64,000 nucleotides of DNA from Ralstonia wenshanensis (GTDB lineage: Bacteria > Pseudomonadota > Gammaproteobacteria > Burkholderiales > Burkholderiaceae). The DNA lies in assembly GCF_021173085.1 (NCBI RefSeq), contig NZ_CP076413.1, forward strand, positions 1,116,001-1,180,000, given 5' to 3'. Each line of letters starts with the position of its first letter. The stretch's first letter is position 1. This document shows, in pieces, positions 34,099-42,257 of this stretch. The translations under genes and the position numbers were made by a program. Below the pieces are notes generated by a model that was not told the origin of the DNA, did not search any database, and saw nothing but the letters and a program-made list of their open reading frames with translations.

Positions 34099-35013
34099 AT
34101 GAATCTCGCCCGCTTCGATCTCGTCACCCTCGGCCTGTTTGTGGCGGTGGCCCGGCTGGGCAGCATTTCGGCTGGGGCGCGCCAGTCGCACTTGGCCGTG
34201 GCCGCGGCAAGCAAGCGCATTTCCGATCTGGAAGCGGCCGTGGGCGCGCCGTTGCTGTATCGCCATGCCGCCGGCGTGGAACTGACCGAGGCCGGCCAGG
34301 CGTGCTTCCGCCATGCTGTGGGCATCCTGCAGGACGTCGAGCGTATGGCCGGCGCACTGTCGGACTTTGCCGCGGGCACCCGCGGGCTGGTGCGCGTGTG
34401 GGCCAACACGTCGTCGATTACGCAATTCCTGGCAGATGACCTGGCCGCCTTCATGCTGGCCAATCCGGCCATCCGCATCGCGCTGGAAGAGCAGGACAGC
34501 GGCGATATCGTTGCCGCGCTGCGGGAGAACCGGGCAGACCTTGGCATCTTCGCGGCCGGTACACCCTGCGACGGGCTGCAATCGTTCGATTACCGCGAGG
34601 ACGATCTCGCGTTGGTGACACCGCGCGGGCATCCATTGGCCGGGCGCAAGCACGTCCATTTCGCTGACGCCGTGGATTTCGACTTCGTCAGCCTGCCGCC
34701 GGGCACGTCGCTGGCCGCGCAACTGGTCGACGAGAGTGTCCGCCTGGGTAAGCCGCTGCGTTTGCGTATCCAGGTGCGCAGCTTTGAAGCCGTCTGCCGC
34801 ATGGTGGCCTCCGGTCTGGGCGTGGGCGTGTTGCCGCGCATTGCGGCGCAAGGGCATGTATCGAGCCTGCCGGGCGCCGGTCTGGCGCTCGTGGCACTGC
34901 AAGACGAATGGGCGCATCGCCGCCTGTTGGTGGGCGTGCGCGACCCCGATGCCCTGACCAGCTCTGCGCGCCTGCTGATGACGCATCTGCTTGGCAACCC
35001 CGCTGCACTTTGA
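34099..35013 (+). CDS. LysR family transcriptional regulator
   Basis: The 304-residue protein has the N-terminal winged helix-turn-helix (LVTLGLFVAVARLGSISAGARQSHLAVAAASKRISDLE, given in part) and a C-terminal periplasmic-binding-like effector domain. LysR regulators bind a small molecule and usually activate neighbouring metabolic genes. It is divergent from a porin and 20 bp upstream of a CoA-transferase gene on the same strand, so it is probably the first gene of the operon it controls. The ATG at 34099 was chosen by the conserved start of the DNA-binding domain. The inducer is unknown. Confidence 0.92.
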   Translation: MNLARFDLVTLGLFVAVARLGSISAGARQSHLAVAAASKRISDLEAAVGAPLLYRHAAGVELTEAGQACFRHAVGILQDVERMAGALSDFAAGTRGLVRVWANTSSITQFLADDLAAFMLANPAIRIALEEQDSGDIVAALRENRADLGIFAAGTPCDGLQSFDYREDDLALVTPRGHPLAGRKHVHFADAVDFDFVSLPPGTSLAAQLVDESVRLGKPLRLRIQVRSFEAVCRMVASGLGVGVLPRIAAQGHVSSLPGAGLALVALQDEWAHRRLLVGVRDPDALTSSARLLMTHLLGNPAAL

Positions 35014-35033
35014 ATTCAACGTTTTCTACAACC

Positions 35034-36242
35034 ATGCCGACACAGGTTTTGCAGGACATCCGCGTGCTCGAACTCGGGCAACTGATTGCCGGGCCGTTTG
35101 CAGCCAAGACGCTCGCCGACTTTGGCGCGCAGGTCATCAAGATCGAGCCGCCGGGGCAGGGCGATCCGCTGCGCAAATGGCGGATGCTGCATGAGGGCAC
35201 GTCAATCTGGTGGGAAGCGCAGTCGCGCAACAAGCAGTCTGTTTGTGTGGACCTGCGTGTGCCGGAGGGGCAGGAAGTCGTACGCAAGCTGGCCGCCGAA
35301 GCCGATGTCCTGATCGAGAATTTCCGCCCCGGCACGATGGAAAAGTGGGGGCTGTCGTACGAGGCGCTTTCCGCCATCAACCCGAAACTGATCATGCTGC
35401 GCGTGTCCGGCTATGGCCAGACGGGCCCCAAACGCGACGAGCCGGGCTTTGCCGCCATTGCTGAAGCCATGGCCGGCCTGCGCTATCTGACCGGTGAGCC
35501 GGGGCGGCCGCCTGCACGTGCGGGGCTGTCGCTTGGCGATACTATCGCCGGCCTGCATGGTGCACTAGGCGTGTTGCTGGCCTTGTACGAACGCGATGCG
35601 CGTGGCGGCAAGGGGCAGGTGATCGACGTGGCGCTGTACGAATCCGTGTTCAACCTGACGGAGAGCCTGCTGCCCGAATACTCGGTGTTCGGGGCAATCC
35701 GCCAGCCGGCGGGCGGGGCGCTGCCGGGCATTGCGCCATCGAACGCCTACCGGTGCGCCGGCGGCGAGTACGTTCTGATTGCCGCCAACGGCGACAACAT
35801 CTTCCGCCGCCTGATGCAGCAGATGGGCCGGCAAGATCTGGCCGACGATCCCGATTTGGCGCGTAACGACGGCCGCGCCGCCCGGGCGGAAGAAATCGAT
35901 GCCGCTATCAACGCCTGGACGGGCACGCTGCCCATCGCCGATGTACTGGCCGCGCTGCATGCGGCCGAAGTGCCCAGCGGCCCGATCTACACCGTCGCCG
36001 ACATTGCCGCAGACCCTCACTACCGGGCGCGCGGCGTGATCGAGACGGTGCGCGCGCAGTCGGGCATTGATGTAGAGATGCCGGGCGTGGTGCCCAAGCT
36101 TTCCGCTACGCCGGGCGCCGTGCAGGCGAGCGCGCCGCGCCTGGGCCAGCACACGCGGGACGTACTGCGCGGCCACGGCCTGACCGACGCGCAGATCGAC
36201 GCGCTGGCTTCGCAAGGCATCATTGCCGAAGCCAAAAGCTGA
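35034..36242 (+). CDS. CaiB/BaiF family CoA-transferase
   Basis: The 402-residue class III CoA-transferase begins with VLELGQLIAGPFAAKTLADFG and IKIEPPGQGDPLR, and carries the catalytic aspartate Asp169 (LSLGDTIAGLHG), the same number as in formyl-CoA:oxalate CoA-transferase. These enzymes move CoA between acids, for example formate/oxalate, carnitine, succinate/mesaconate or aromatic acids. It sits between lysR and an ABC importer, which suggests that it activates the imported acid. The donor and acceptor cannot be read from sequence. Confidence 0.92.
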   Translation: MPTQVLQDIRVLELGQLIAGPFAAKTLADFGAQVIKIEPPGQGDPLRKWRMLHEGTSIWWEAQSRNKQSVCVDLRVPEGQEVVRKLAAEADVLIENFRPGTMEKWGLSYEALSAINPKLIMLRVSGYGQTGPKRDEPGFAAIAEAMAGLRYLTGEPGRPPARAGLSLGDTIAGLHGALGVLLALYERDARGGKGQVIDVALYESVFNLTESLLPEYSVFGAIRQPAGGALPGIAPSNAYRCAGGEYVLIAANGDNIFRRLMQQMGRQDLADDPDLARNDGRAARAEEIDAAINAWTGTLPIADVLAALHAAEVPSGPIYTVADIAADPHYRARGVIETVRAQSGIDVEMPGVVPKLSATPGAVQASAPRLGQHTRDVLRGHGLTDAQIDALASQGIIAEAKS

Positions 36243-36331
36243 ACAGCTAGGACGATCCCGCATGTTGTGTTGCAAATCGTTGCGGTAATATCGCCGCCGA
36301 GGCAGTGAACGCCGCAAAACGGGAGACAGAC

Positions 36332-37381
36332 ATGGGGACACGAGTCATTGGGCGCTGGGCAAAATGGGTGGGCGCAGCACTGTGTGCGACGAGCCTGGTG
36401 GCTGCCAGCCCCACCGTTCTGGCACAGGGCAAGCCTGAAAAGAGCAAGGTCACCATCGCAGTGGGCGGCAAGGCGTTGTTCTACTACCTGCCGCTGACGA
36501 TTGCCGAGCGCCTGGGCTACTTCAAGGACGAAGGCCTGGACGTTGAAATCGTCGACTTTGCCGGCGGTGCGAAAGCCCTGCAGGCCGTGGTCGGAGGCAG
36601 CGCCGACGTGGTGAGCGGCGCGTATGAGCACACGCTGGTGCTGCAGGCCAAGGGCCAGATGTACCAGGAGTTCGTGTTGCAAGGGCGTGCCCCGCAGATC
36701 GTGCTGGCGGTCAATAACAAGACGATGCCCAACTACAAGTCGATTGCCGATTTGAAAGGCAAGAAGATCGGCGTGACGGCTCCGGGTTCATCGACCAACA
36801 TCATGGTCAACTACGTGCTGGCGCGCGCCGGCATCAAGCCGAACGAAGTGTCGATCATCGGCGTGGGCCCGAGCAGCGGCGCGATTGCCGCCGTGCGTGC
36901 CGGCCAGATCGACGCCCTGGCCAACCTGGACCCCGTGATGTCGATGCTCACGCAGAAGAACGAAGTGCGCGTCGTCTCGGATACCCGTACGCTGGCCGAT
37001 ACCAAAGCGGTCTTCGGCGGCAACATGCCGGCGGGCTGCCTGTACGCATCCACGGCGTTCATCCAGAAGAATCCGAACACGACGCAGGCGATGACCAACG
37101 CCATGGTGCGCGCACTCAAGTGGCTGCAGAAGGCGGGCCCGTCGGACATCGTCAAGACGGTGCCGGAAGCCTATCTGCTGGGCGATCGCGCGCTGTATCT
37201 GGCAGCGTGGGACAAGGTGCGCGAGGCCATCTCACCGGATGGCACGATGCCCACCGACGGCCCCGCCACGGCACTGCGCACGCTGTCGGAGTTTGATGCG
37301 GAAGTGAAGGGCAAGCAGATCAAGCTCGACCAGACCTTCACCAATGCCTTCGTGCAGAAGGCCAACGCCAAGTACAAGTAA
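36332..37381 (+). CDS. ABC transporter substrate-binding protein (NMT1/SsuA type)
   Basis: The 349-residue product has a Sec signal peptide (WVGAALCATSLVAASPTVLAQ) and the NMT1/SsuA-like fold, with ALFYYLPLTIAERLGYFKDEGLDVEIVDF at the N-terminus (quoted in part) and LKGKKIGVTAPGSSTN in the second lobe. Relatives bind sulfonates, taurine, nitrate, thiamine precursors or aromatic acids. The ATG at 36332 has GGGAGA upstream. It opens a three-gene importer with the ATPase and permease that follow, 89 bp after the CoA-transferase. The ligand is not known. Confidence 0.9.
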   Translation: MGTRVIGRWAKWVGAALCATSLVAASPTVLAQGKPEKSKVTIAVGGKALFYYLPLTIAERLGYFKDEGLDVEIVDFAGGAKALQAVVGGSADVVSGAYEHTLVLQAKGQMYQEFVLQGRAPQIVLAVNNKTMPNYKSIADLKGKKIGVTAPGSSTNIMVNYVLARAGIKPNEVSIIGVGPSSGAIAAVRAGQIDALANLDPVMSMLTQKNEVRVVSDTRTLADTKAVFGGNMPAGCLYASTAFIQKNPNTTQAMTNAMVRALKWLQKAGPSDIVKTVPEAYLLGDRALYLAAWDKVREAISPDGTMPTDGPATALRTLSEFDAEVKGKQIKLDQTFTNAFVQKANAKYK

Positions 37382-37445
37382 TTCCGACAGGCTTTCAGCA
37401 ACGCGCCCGGCTCCGCCCGGGCGTATTGCTTTTGGACCGCAGACC

Positions 37446-38258
37446 ATGTCCCATCCCGCGCTTTCGTTTGATCAGATCACCTGTACGTTCATTTCACCCG
37501 ACACGCCGGGCCAGCGTTACACCGCCGTCCAAAACACCTCGCTGGAGGTGCAGGCCGGGGAGTTCGTCTCCGTGGTGGGACCGACCGGCTGCGGCAAATC
37601 CACCTTGCTGAATCTGGCGGCGGGCCTGTTGCAGCCGTCTTCCGGGCAGGTCCGGGTGTTTGGCGAACCGCTGGTCGGCATCAATCGTCGCGCCGGCTAC
37701 ATGTTTCAGGCAGAGGCGTTGATGCCATGGCGCAGCGCGCTCGACAACGTGACGGCGGGGCTGCAGTTTCGGGCCATGCCCGACAAGGAAGCGCGTGATC
37801 TCGCCATGTCTTGGCTCGCGCGCGTGGGTTTGGCTGGGTTTGAAGACCGATATCCGCATCAGCTTTCCGGCGGCATGCGCAAGCGCGTGAGCCTGGCGCA
37901 AACGCTAGTGCTCGACCCAGACATCATTCTTATGGACGAGCCGTTTTCCGCGCTCGACATTCAGACGCGCCAGCTGATGGAAAACGAGGTGCTCGATCTC
38001 TGGGCCGCCAAGCGCAAGGCGGTGCTGTTCATCACGCACGATCTGGACGAAGCGATTGCCATGAGTGACCGCGTGGTCGTGCTGGCCGCCGGGCCCGGCA
38101 CGCACCCGATCGGCGAATTCACGATCGACCTGCCGCGCCCGCGCGATGTGGCCGAGATTCGCGACCAGGCCGGCTTTGTCGACCTGCATTCGCGCATCTG
38201 GGATGTGCTGCGCGAAGAAGTGCTCAAGGGCTATGCGCAGCACCGCCGCGTGGCTTGA
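37446..38258 (+). CDS. ABC transporter ATP-binding protein (SsuB/TauB type)
   Basis: This 270-residue ATPase has Walker A GPTGCGKS at 45-52, the Q-loop MFQAEALMPWRSALDN, the signature LSGGMRKR from residue 140, Walker B IILMDEPFSALD and the switch histidine in LFITHDLDEA. This pattern is typical of the SsuB/TauB/NrtD group. It powers the adjacent permease. The ATG at 37446 is chosen because the frame upstream runs back into the end of the preceding gene. The spacing of 23 bp to the permease indicates one operon. Confidence 0.94.
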   Translation: MSHPALSFDQITCTFISPDTPGQRYTAVQNTSLEVQAGEFVSVVGPTGCGKSTLLNLAAGLLQPSSGQVRVFGEPLVGINRRAGYMFQAEALMPWRSALDNVTAGLQFRAMPDKEARDLAMSWLARVGLAGFEDRYPHQLSGGMRKRVSLAQTLVLDPDIILMDEPFSALDIQTRQLMENEVLDLWAAKRKAVLFITHDLDEAIAMSDRVVVLAAGPGTHPIGEFTIDLPRPRDVAEIRDQAGFVDLHSRIWDVLREEVLKGYAQHRRVA

Positions 38259-38281
38259 ACTGAATCTGATCGATTGCATCC

Positions 38282-39073
38282 ATGGCTAACCGTCCGCTTT
38301 CTCTATTCGCGCTGCGCACCTGGCAGCTTGGCCTGCTGGTCGTCACGTTGGGCGTGTGGCACTTCGCCACGCGCTCGCAGGAAGTCGCGTTCTTCTTCGG
38401 AGAACCGCTCATCGTTGCCCAGCGCATCTGGGCGTGGTTCGTTTCTGAAGGCGATATCTATCACCACCTTGGCGTGACATTGGCCGAGACGGTGCTGGCA
38501 TTTGCGATCGGCACGGCCACTGGCCTGGGTGCGGGGCTGTGGCTGGCGCTGAGTCCGGCCGCATCGGCGGTGCTTGATCCATACATCAAGGCGGCCAACT
38601 CGATGCCGCGCGTGATCCTGGCGCCAATCTTTGGCGTGTGGTTCGGGCTGGGGATCTGGTCAAAGGTCGCGCTGGCGGTAACGCTGGTGTTCTTCATCGT
38701 CTTCTTCAACGTCTATCAGGGCGTGAAGGAAGTGAGCCCGATCGTGCTGGCCAATGCGCGCATGCTGGGCGCATCGCAGCGGCAACTGCTGCGCTTCGTC
38801 TATCTGCCGAGCGCGACGAGCTGGGTGTTCTCGTCCCTGCATACGTCGGTGGGCCTGGCCTTCGTCGGGGCGGTCGTGGGGGAGTACCTCGGCTCCGCGC
38901 GCGGTGTTGGCTACCTGATCCTCCAGGCCGAGGGGACGTTCGACATCAACACCGTGTTTGCAGGCATCGTCGTGCTGACGGTCTTTGCGCTGGTGCTCGA
39001 CTGGCTGGTCGGCTTGATGGAAAAACGCCTGATGCGCTGGCAGCCGAAGAGCGGCGAGACAGAAAAGCTCTGA
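38282..39073 (+). CDS. ABC transporter permease (SsuC/TauC type)
   Basis: The 263-residue inner-membrane permease has about six hydrophobic segments and the BPD-type EAA loop around ANARMLGASQRQLLRFVYLPSA. It forms the channel for the NMT1-type binding protein and its ATPase. It ends the lysR - CoA-transferase - ABC operon; no clear terminator follows before nemR 92 bp downstream, so some read-through is possible. Confidence 0.93.
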   Translation: MANRPLSLFALRTWQLGLLVVTLGVWHFATRSQEVAFFFGEPLIVAQRIWAWFVSEGDIYHHLGVTLAETVLAFAIGTATGLGAGLWLALSPAASAVLDPYIKAANSMPRVILAPIFGVWFGLGIWSKVALAVTLVFFIVFFNVYQGVKEVSPIVLANARMLGASQRQLLRFVYLPSATSWVFSSLHTSVGLAFVGAVVGEYLGSARGVGYLILQAEGTFDINTVFAGIVVLTVFALVLDWLVGLMEKRLMRWQPKSGETEKL

Positions 39074-39132
39074 GCGAACGCGCGGACGACGCGAACGTCA
39101 CATCGACCCTGTCATGAGCAGGGTCATGCAAC

Positions 39133-39147
39133 TAGACGGTCGGTCTA
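39133..39147. promoter_or_regulatory. Candidate NemR operator at nemR
   Basis: TAGAC-GGTCG-GTCTA is a 15-bp palindrome with six of seven arm positions matching. It resembles the Escherichia coli NemR box (TAGACCGGTCTA) in its TAGAC/GTCTA ends. It directly precedes a TACAAT hexamer at 39149-39154, so a bound repressor would block that promoter. Confidence 0.55.
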
Positions 39148-39164
39148 CTACAATGCGATCCATC

Positions 39165-39794
39165 ATGAGCAAGCACCCCGAACCCGTCACCGCTGAAGGC
39201 GCCGAAGCCCGGCACGACACCCGCGACCGCATTCTGGACGCCGGTGCCGAGCTGATCCTCGGGCGCGGTTTCTCGGCTGTCGGCTTGGCGGAAATCCTCG
39301 GCCGCGCGCAGGTACCCAAAGGCTCGTTTTATTACTACTTCGGGTCGAAGGAAGACTTTGGCGTCGCCATGCTGGAGCGCTATTTCCAGGACTACGACGC
39401 GGGCGTTGTCAGCCTGTTCAACGACACGCGCATCACCGCCCGCGAGCGGCTGCTGCGCTATTTCACGGCCTGGATCGATCTGCACGAGCGCAGCGCATGC
39501 GAGGTCACCTGCCTGGCGGTCAAGCTGTCGGGGGAGGTATCGGATTTGTCGGAGCCGATGCGCAAAGTGTTGTCGACGGGAATGACGCGCATGGTCGAGC
39601 GCATCGCCACGGCAATCGACGCGGGCGTCACCGACGGTTCGTTAGCGCCTGTGGAGGATGCGCGCCAGTTGGCCGAAGGGCTGTACGCCATGTGGATGGG
39701 CGGCGCGCTGTTGGCCAAGGCGCACCGCAATGTCGCCGCGTTCAAGAGCTGTGTGACGCAAACGGAAATTCTGCTGGCCAAGCCGAAACACTGA
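39165..39794 (+). CDS. nemR: NemR-like TetR family repressor
   Basis: This 209-residue TetR-type protein aligns closely with E. coli NemR by eye. The DNA-binding end has QVPKGSFYYYFGSKEDFGVAMLERYF and the core has CLAVKLSGEVSDLSEPM (NemR: CLTVKLSAEVCDLSEDM). Cys116 sits where the redox-sensing Cys106 of NemR lies. NemR senses hypochlorous acid and reactive electrophiles and releases nemA. A palindrome resembling the NemR box lies upstream and nemA lies downstream. I use the ATG at 39165; if the TACAAT box is the true -10, the leader is only a few bases and the ATG at 39153 is excluded. Confidence 0.88.
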   Translation: MSKHPEPVTAEGAEARHDTRDRILDAGAELILGRGFSAVGLAEILGRAQVPKGSFYYYFGSKEDFGVAMLERYFQDYDAGVVSLFNDTRITARERLLRYFTAWIDLHERSACEVTCLAVKLSGEVSDLSEPMRKVLSTGMTRMVERIATAIDAGVTDGSLAPVEDARQLAEGLYAMWMGGALLAKAHRNVAAFKSCVTQTEILLAKPKH

Positions 39795-39810
39795 TTGCAA
39801 AAGCCATTGC

Positions 39811-39838
39811 CGGCGAGGCACGTTCCTCGCTTTTTCTT
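39811..39838 (+). terminator. Intrinsic terminator after nemR
   Basis: The stem GCGAGG (39813-39818) / CCTCGC (39825-39830) with a 6-nt loop is followed by TTTTTCTTT. It separates nemR from nemA, so nemA probably has its own promoter, unlike the single operon of E. coli. Confidence 0.75.
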
Positions 39839-39855
39839 TGACTCCGGTTCTAGAT

Positions 39856-39863
39856 GACCGGTC
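39856..39863. promoter_or_regulatory. Possible NemR half-conserved site before nemA
   Basis: GACCGGTC is an 8-bp perfect palindrome identical to the core of the E. coli NemR box, within TAGATGACCGGTCGAATAG. The outer TA ends are not symmetric. It lies 27 bp before the nemA ATG. Confidence 0.35.
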
Positions 39864-39889
39864 GAATAGTCCCTTTTTCAGGAGCTGAT

Positions 39890-40996
39890 ATGACTCAACA
39901 ATTGCTGTCCCCGATTCAGACTGGCCGTACGACCCTCGCCAATCGTGTCGTGATGGCGCCGCTTACGCGCTCGCGCGCTGGTCAGCCTGGCGACGTGCCG
40001 ACCGAGCTGAACGTGACTTACTACGCCCAGCGTGCAACCGCCGGCCTGATCGTCACGGAAGCAACGCAAATTTCCCGCCAGGGCCAGGGCTACGCCTGGA
40101 CGCCGGGTATGTACACCGACGAACAGGAAGCCGGTTGGAAGGCGGTCGTGGATGCCGTGCACGCCAAGGGTGGCCGCATCTCGCAACAGCTCTGGCACGT
40201 GGGCCGCATTTCCAACACGTTGCTGCAGGAAAACGGCCAGGCGCCTGTCGCGCCGTCGGCCATCGTCGCCAAGGGCGCGCAGAGCTTTGTCGTGCAGCCC
40301 GACGGCACGCCCGCCAATGTGCCGACCAGCGAGCCGCGCGCGCTCGCCACGGAAGAAATCCCTGGCGTGATCGCGCAATATCGTCAGGCTGTGCTGCGTG
40401 CACGCCGCGCTGGTTTCGACTTCGTCGAAATCCACGCCGCCAACGGTTACCTGCTGCACCAATTCCTGTCGACCAACAGCAATCAGCGCACCGACCAATA
40501 CGGCGGCTCGCTGGAAAACCGCGCCCGACTGATTCTCGAAGTGGTCGATACCGCCATCGCCGAGATTGGCGCAGACCGCGTCGGCATCCGTCTCTCGCCG
40601 CACTTCGTCGCGCATGACATTGCCGACGCACAAGCCGAAGAAAGCGCGTTGTACTTGGCCCGCGAGCTGACCAAGCGTGGCATCGCCTATCTGCACATCG
40701 CCGAGCCGGATTGGGCTGGCGGCCCCGAGCTGACCGACGATTTCCGCCGGCAACTGCGCGACGCCTTCAAGGGCACGCTTATCGTGTGCGGCCAATACAC
40801 GGCGGAAGAGGGCGAGCAGATGATTGCCTCCGGTCTGGCGGATGCCGTTGCGTTCGGTCGTCCGTTTATTGCCAACCCCGATCTGGTGGCGCGCTTCCGT
40901 GTCGGCGCCTCGCTTAACAAGCCCGATCGCGCAACCTTCTACGGCGGCCAGGAAAAGGGCTACACCGACTACCCGACGTTGGAAGAAGCGGCCTGA
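39890..40996 (+). CDS. nemA: Old yellow enzyme family N-ethylmaleimide reductase
   Basis: The 368-residue FMN-dependent ene-reductase has the expected NemA length. It shows LLSPIQTGRTTLANRVVMAPLTR at the start (quoted in part), QLWHVGR, the substrate-binding His182 and Asn185 with Tyr187 (HAANGYLLHQFL), and NQRTDQYGGSLENRAR. It reduces electrophilic alkenes, nitro compounds and N-ethylmaleimide with NAD(P)H. The ATG at 39890 follows AGGAG. It lies behind its likely regulator nemR, and a strong bidirectional terminator follows. Confidence 0.95.
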   Translation: MTQQLLSPIQTGRTTLANRVVMAPLTRSRAGQPGDVPTELNVTYYAQRATAGLIVTEATQISRQGQGYAWTPGMYTDEQEAGWKAVVDAVHAKGGRISQQLWHVGRISNTLLQENGQAPVAPSAIVAKGAQSFVVQPDGTPANVPTSEPRALATEEIPGVIAQYRQAVLRARRAGFDFVEIHAANGYLLHQFLSTNSNQRTDQYGGSLENRARLILEVVDTAIAEIGADRVGIRLSPHFVAHDIADAQAEESALYLARELTKRGIAYLHIAEPDWAGGPELTDDFRRQLRDAFKGTLIVCGQYTAEEGEQMIASGLADAVAFGRPFIANPDLVARFRVGASLNKPDRATFYGGQEKGYTDYPTLEEAA

Positions 40997-41010
40997 TAAT
41001 CGGTCGCGTC

Positions 41011-41053
41011 AAAAAGAAAGCCGCGCAGGCGATCAACCTGCGCGGCTTTTTTG
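41011..41053. terminator. Bidirectional intrinsic terminator
   Basis: The 12-bp stem AAGCCGCGCAGG/CCTGCGCGGCTT with a 7-nt loop is flanked by AAAAAG on the left and TTTTTTG on the right. It serves nemA and the convergent quinone oxidoreductase gene. Confidence 0.9.
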
Positions 41054-41071
41054 TCTCCAGCGCCCCCGTTT

Positions 41072-42046
41072 TTAAGGCTGGATCACCACCTTGCCCGTCA
41101 CCTTGCGCGCCGCCATGTCGAGCAGCGCCTGTGTCGTCTGCTCCAACGGATAGCGCGCCGAGATGTGCGGACGAATCTTGCCTTCCTGCATCCAGCCGAG
41201 CATCTGCATCATGTTCGCCAGATTCGCCTTCGGCTCGCGACGTGCAAACTCGCCCCAGAACACGCCCACCAGCGACGCGCCTTTGAGCAGCGCCAAGTTC
41301 AGCGGCATCTTCGGAATCTCACCATTGGCAAAGCCCACGACGAGGTAGCGGCCACGCCAGGCAATCGAACGGAACGCCGGTTCTGCATAGATCCCGCCGA
41401 CCGGGTCATAGATCACGTCCGGGCCCTTGCCGTCGGTCAATTCCTTGATGCGCTCGCGCAGGTCTTCGGTCGAATAGTTGATGAGCGCATCGGCGCCGTG
41501 GTCTTTGCAGACCGCGAGCTTCTCGTCGCTCGACGCCGCCGCGATGACGCGTGCGCCAATCGCCTTGCCGATCTCAATGGCCGCTAGCCCGACGCCGCCC
41601 GCCGCGCCGAGCACCAGCATCGTTTCGCCAGCCTTCAGTTGTCCGCGATCGACCACCGCGTGGTGCGACGTGCCGTATGTAAGCGTGAATGCGGCTGCGG
41701 TGTCGAATGCCATGCCAGGCGGCATTGGCATCACCACCTTGGCCGACGCCTTGACCTGTGAAGCAAACGCGCCCTGGCCAAGAAACGCGATCACGTGGTC
41801 GCCGGCCTTCAGGTGCGACACGCCTTCGCCGACCGCGTTGACCACGCCCGCGACTTCGGAGCCGGGCGTAAACGGCAGCTCCGGCTTGAACTGGTACTTG
41901 TTCTGGATGATCAGCACGTCAGGGAAATTCACCCCCGCAGCCTTCACGTCGATGACCACTTCACCGGCACCCGGCGAGAGGTCCGGCAGCGTTTCGATCA
42001 CCAGCGATTCGGGCGCGCCCCAGGTTTTGCAGACGACGGCTTTCAT
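41072..42046 (-). CDS. Quinone oxidoreductase / zinc-free MDR alcohol dehydrogenase family protein
   Basis: The 324-residue cytoplasmic protein belongs to the medium-chain dehydrogenase family. It has an N-terminal GroES-like domain (GVNFPDVLIIQNKYQ) and a Rossmann domain with LGAAGGVGLAAIEIGKAIGA. The structural cysteines and zinc ligands of classical alcohol dehydrogenases are missing, as in NADPH:quinone reductases. The sequence MKAVVCKTWGAPESLVIE is typical. GGAGACAC precedes two adjacent ATGs (42049 and 42046); spacing favours the second. It shares a terminator with nemA and is divergent from surE. Substrate is unproven. Confidence 0.88.
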   Translation of the reverse strand: MKAVVCKTWGAPESLVIETLPDLSPGAGEVVIDVKAAGVNFPDVLIIQNKYQFKPELPFTPGSEVAGVVNAVGEGVSHLKAGDHVIAFLGQGAFASQVKASAKVVMPMPPGMAFDTAAAFTLTYGTSHHAVVDRGQLKAGETMLVLGAAGGVGLAAIEIGKAIGARVIAAASSDEKLAVCKDHGADALINYSTEDLRERIKELTDGKGPDVIYDPVGGIYAEPAFRSIAWRGRYLVVGFANGEIPKMPLNLALLKGASLVGVFWGEFARREPKANLANMMQMLGWMQEGKIRPHISARYPLEQTTQALLDMAARKVTGKVVIQP

Positions 42047-42244
42047 CATGTGTCTCCTCAACAGTCTTGCGTTGGATTGTTCGCCATCTCGCATGCATTG
42101 CACGCGATCTCGTCCGGCAGTGTAACCGAATAAAAGCACGGTCGTTCGATTTGGCCGGCGGCGATAAATCGTGCGGCTTGTCGATGCATTTTTTGTAAGC
42201 GTGTAGAACGTGTGCGCGAGCACGATTCGCGAACGTTGCTCGGT

Positions 42245-42250
42245 TACAAT
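42245..42250 (+). promoter_or_regulatory. TACAAT -10 element abutting the surE start codon
   Basis: TACAAT (42245-42250) ends 7 nt before the surE ATG at 42258, followed by CCGCGCC. No ribosome site lies in the gap, and no convincing -35 is seen. CGCGA-N7-TCGCG (42215-42231) is an inverted repeat just upstream. The arrangement is almost identical to that of dnaX and predicts a leaderless mRNA. Confidence 0.5.
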
Positions 42251-42257
42251 CCGCGCC

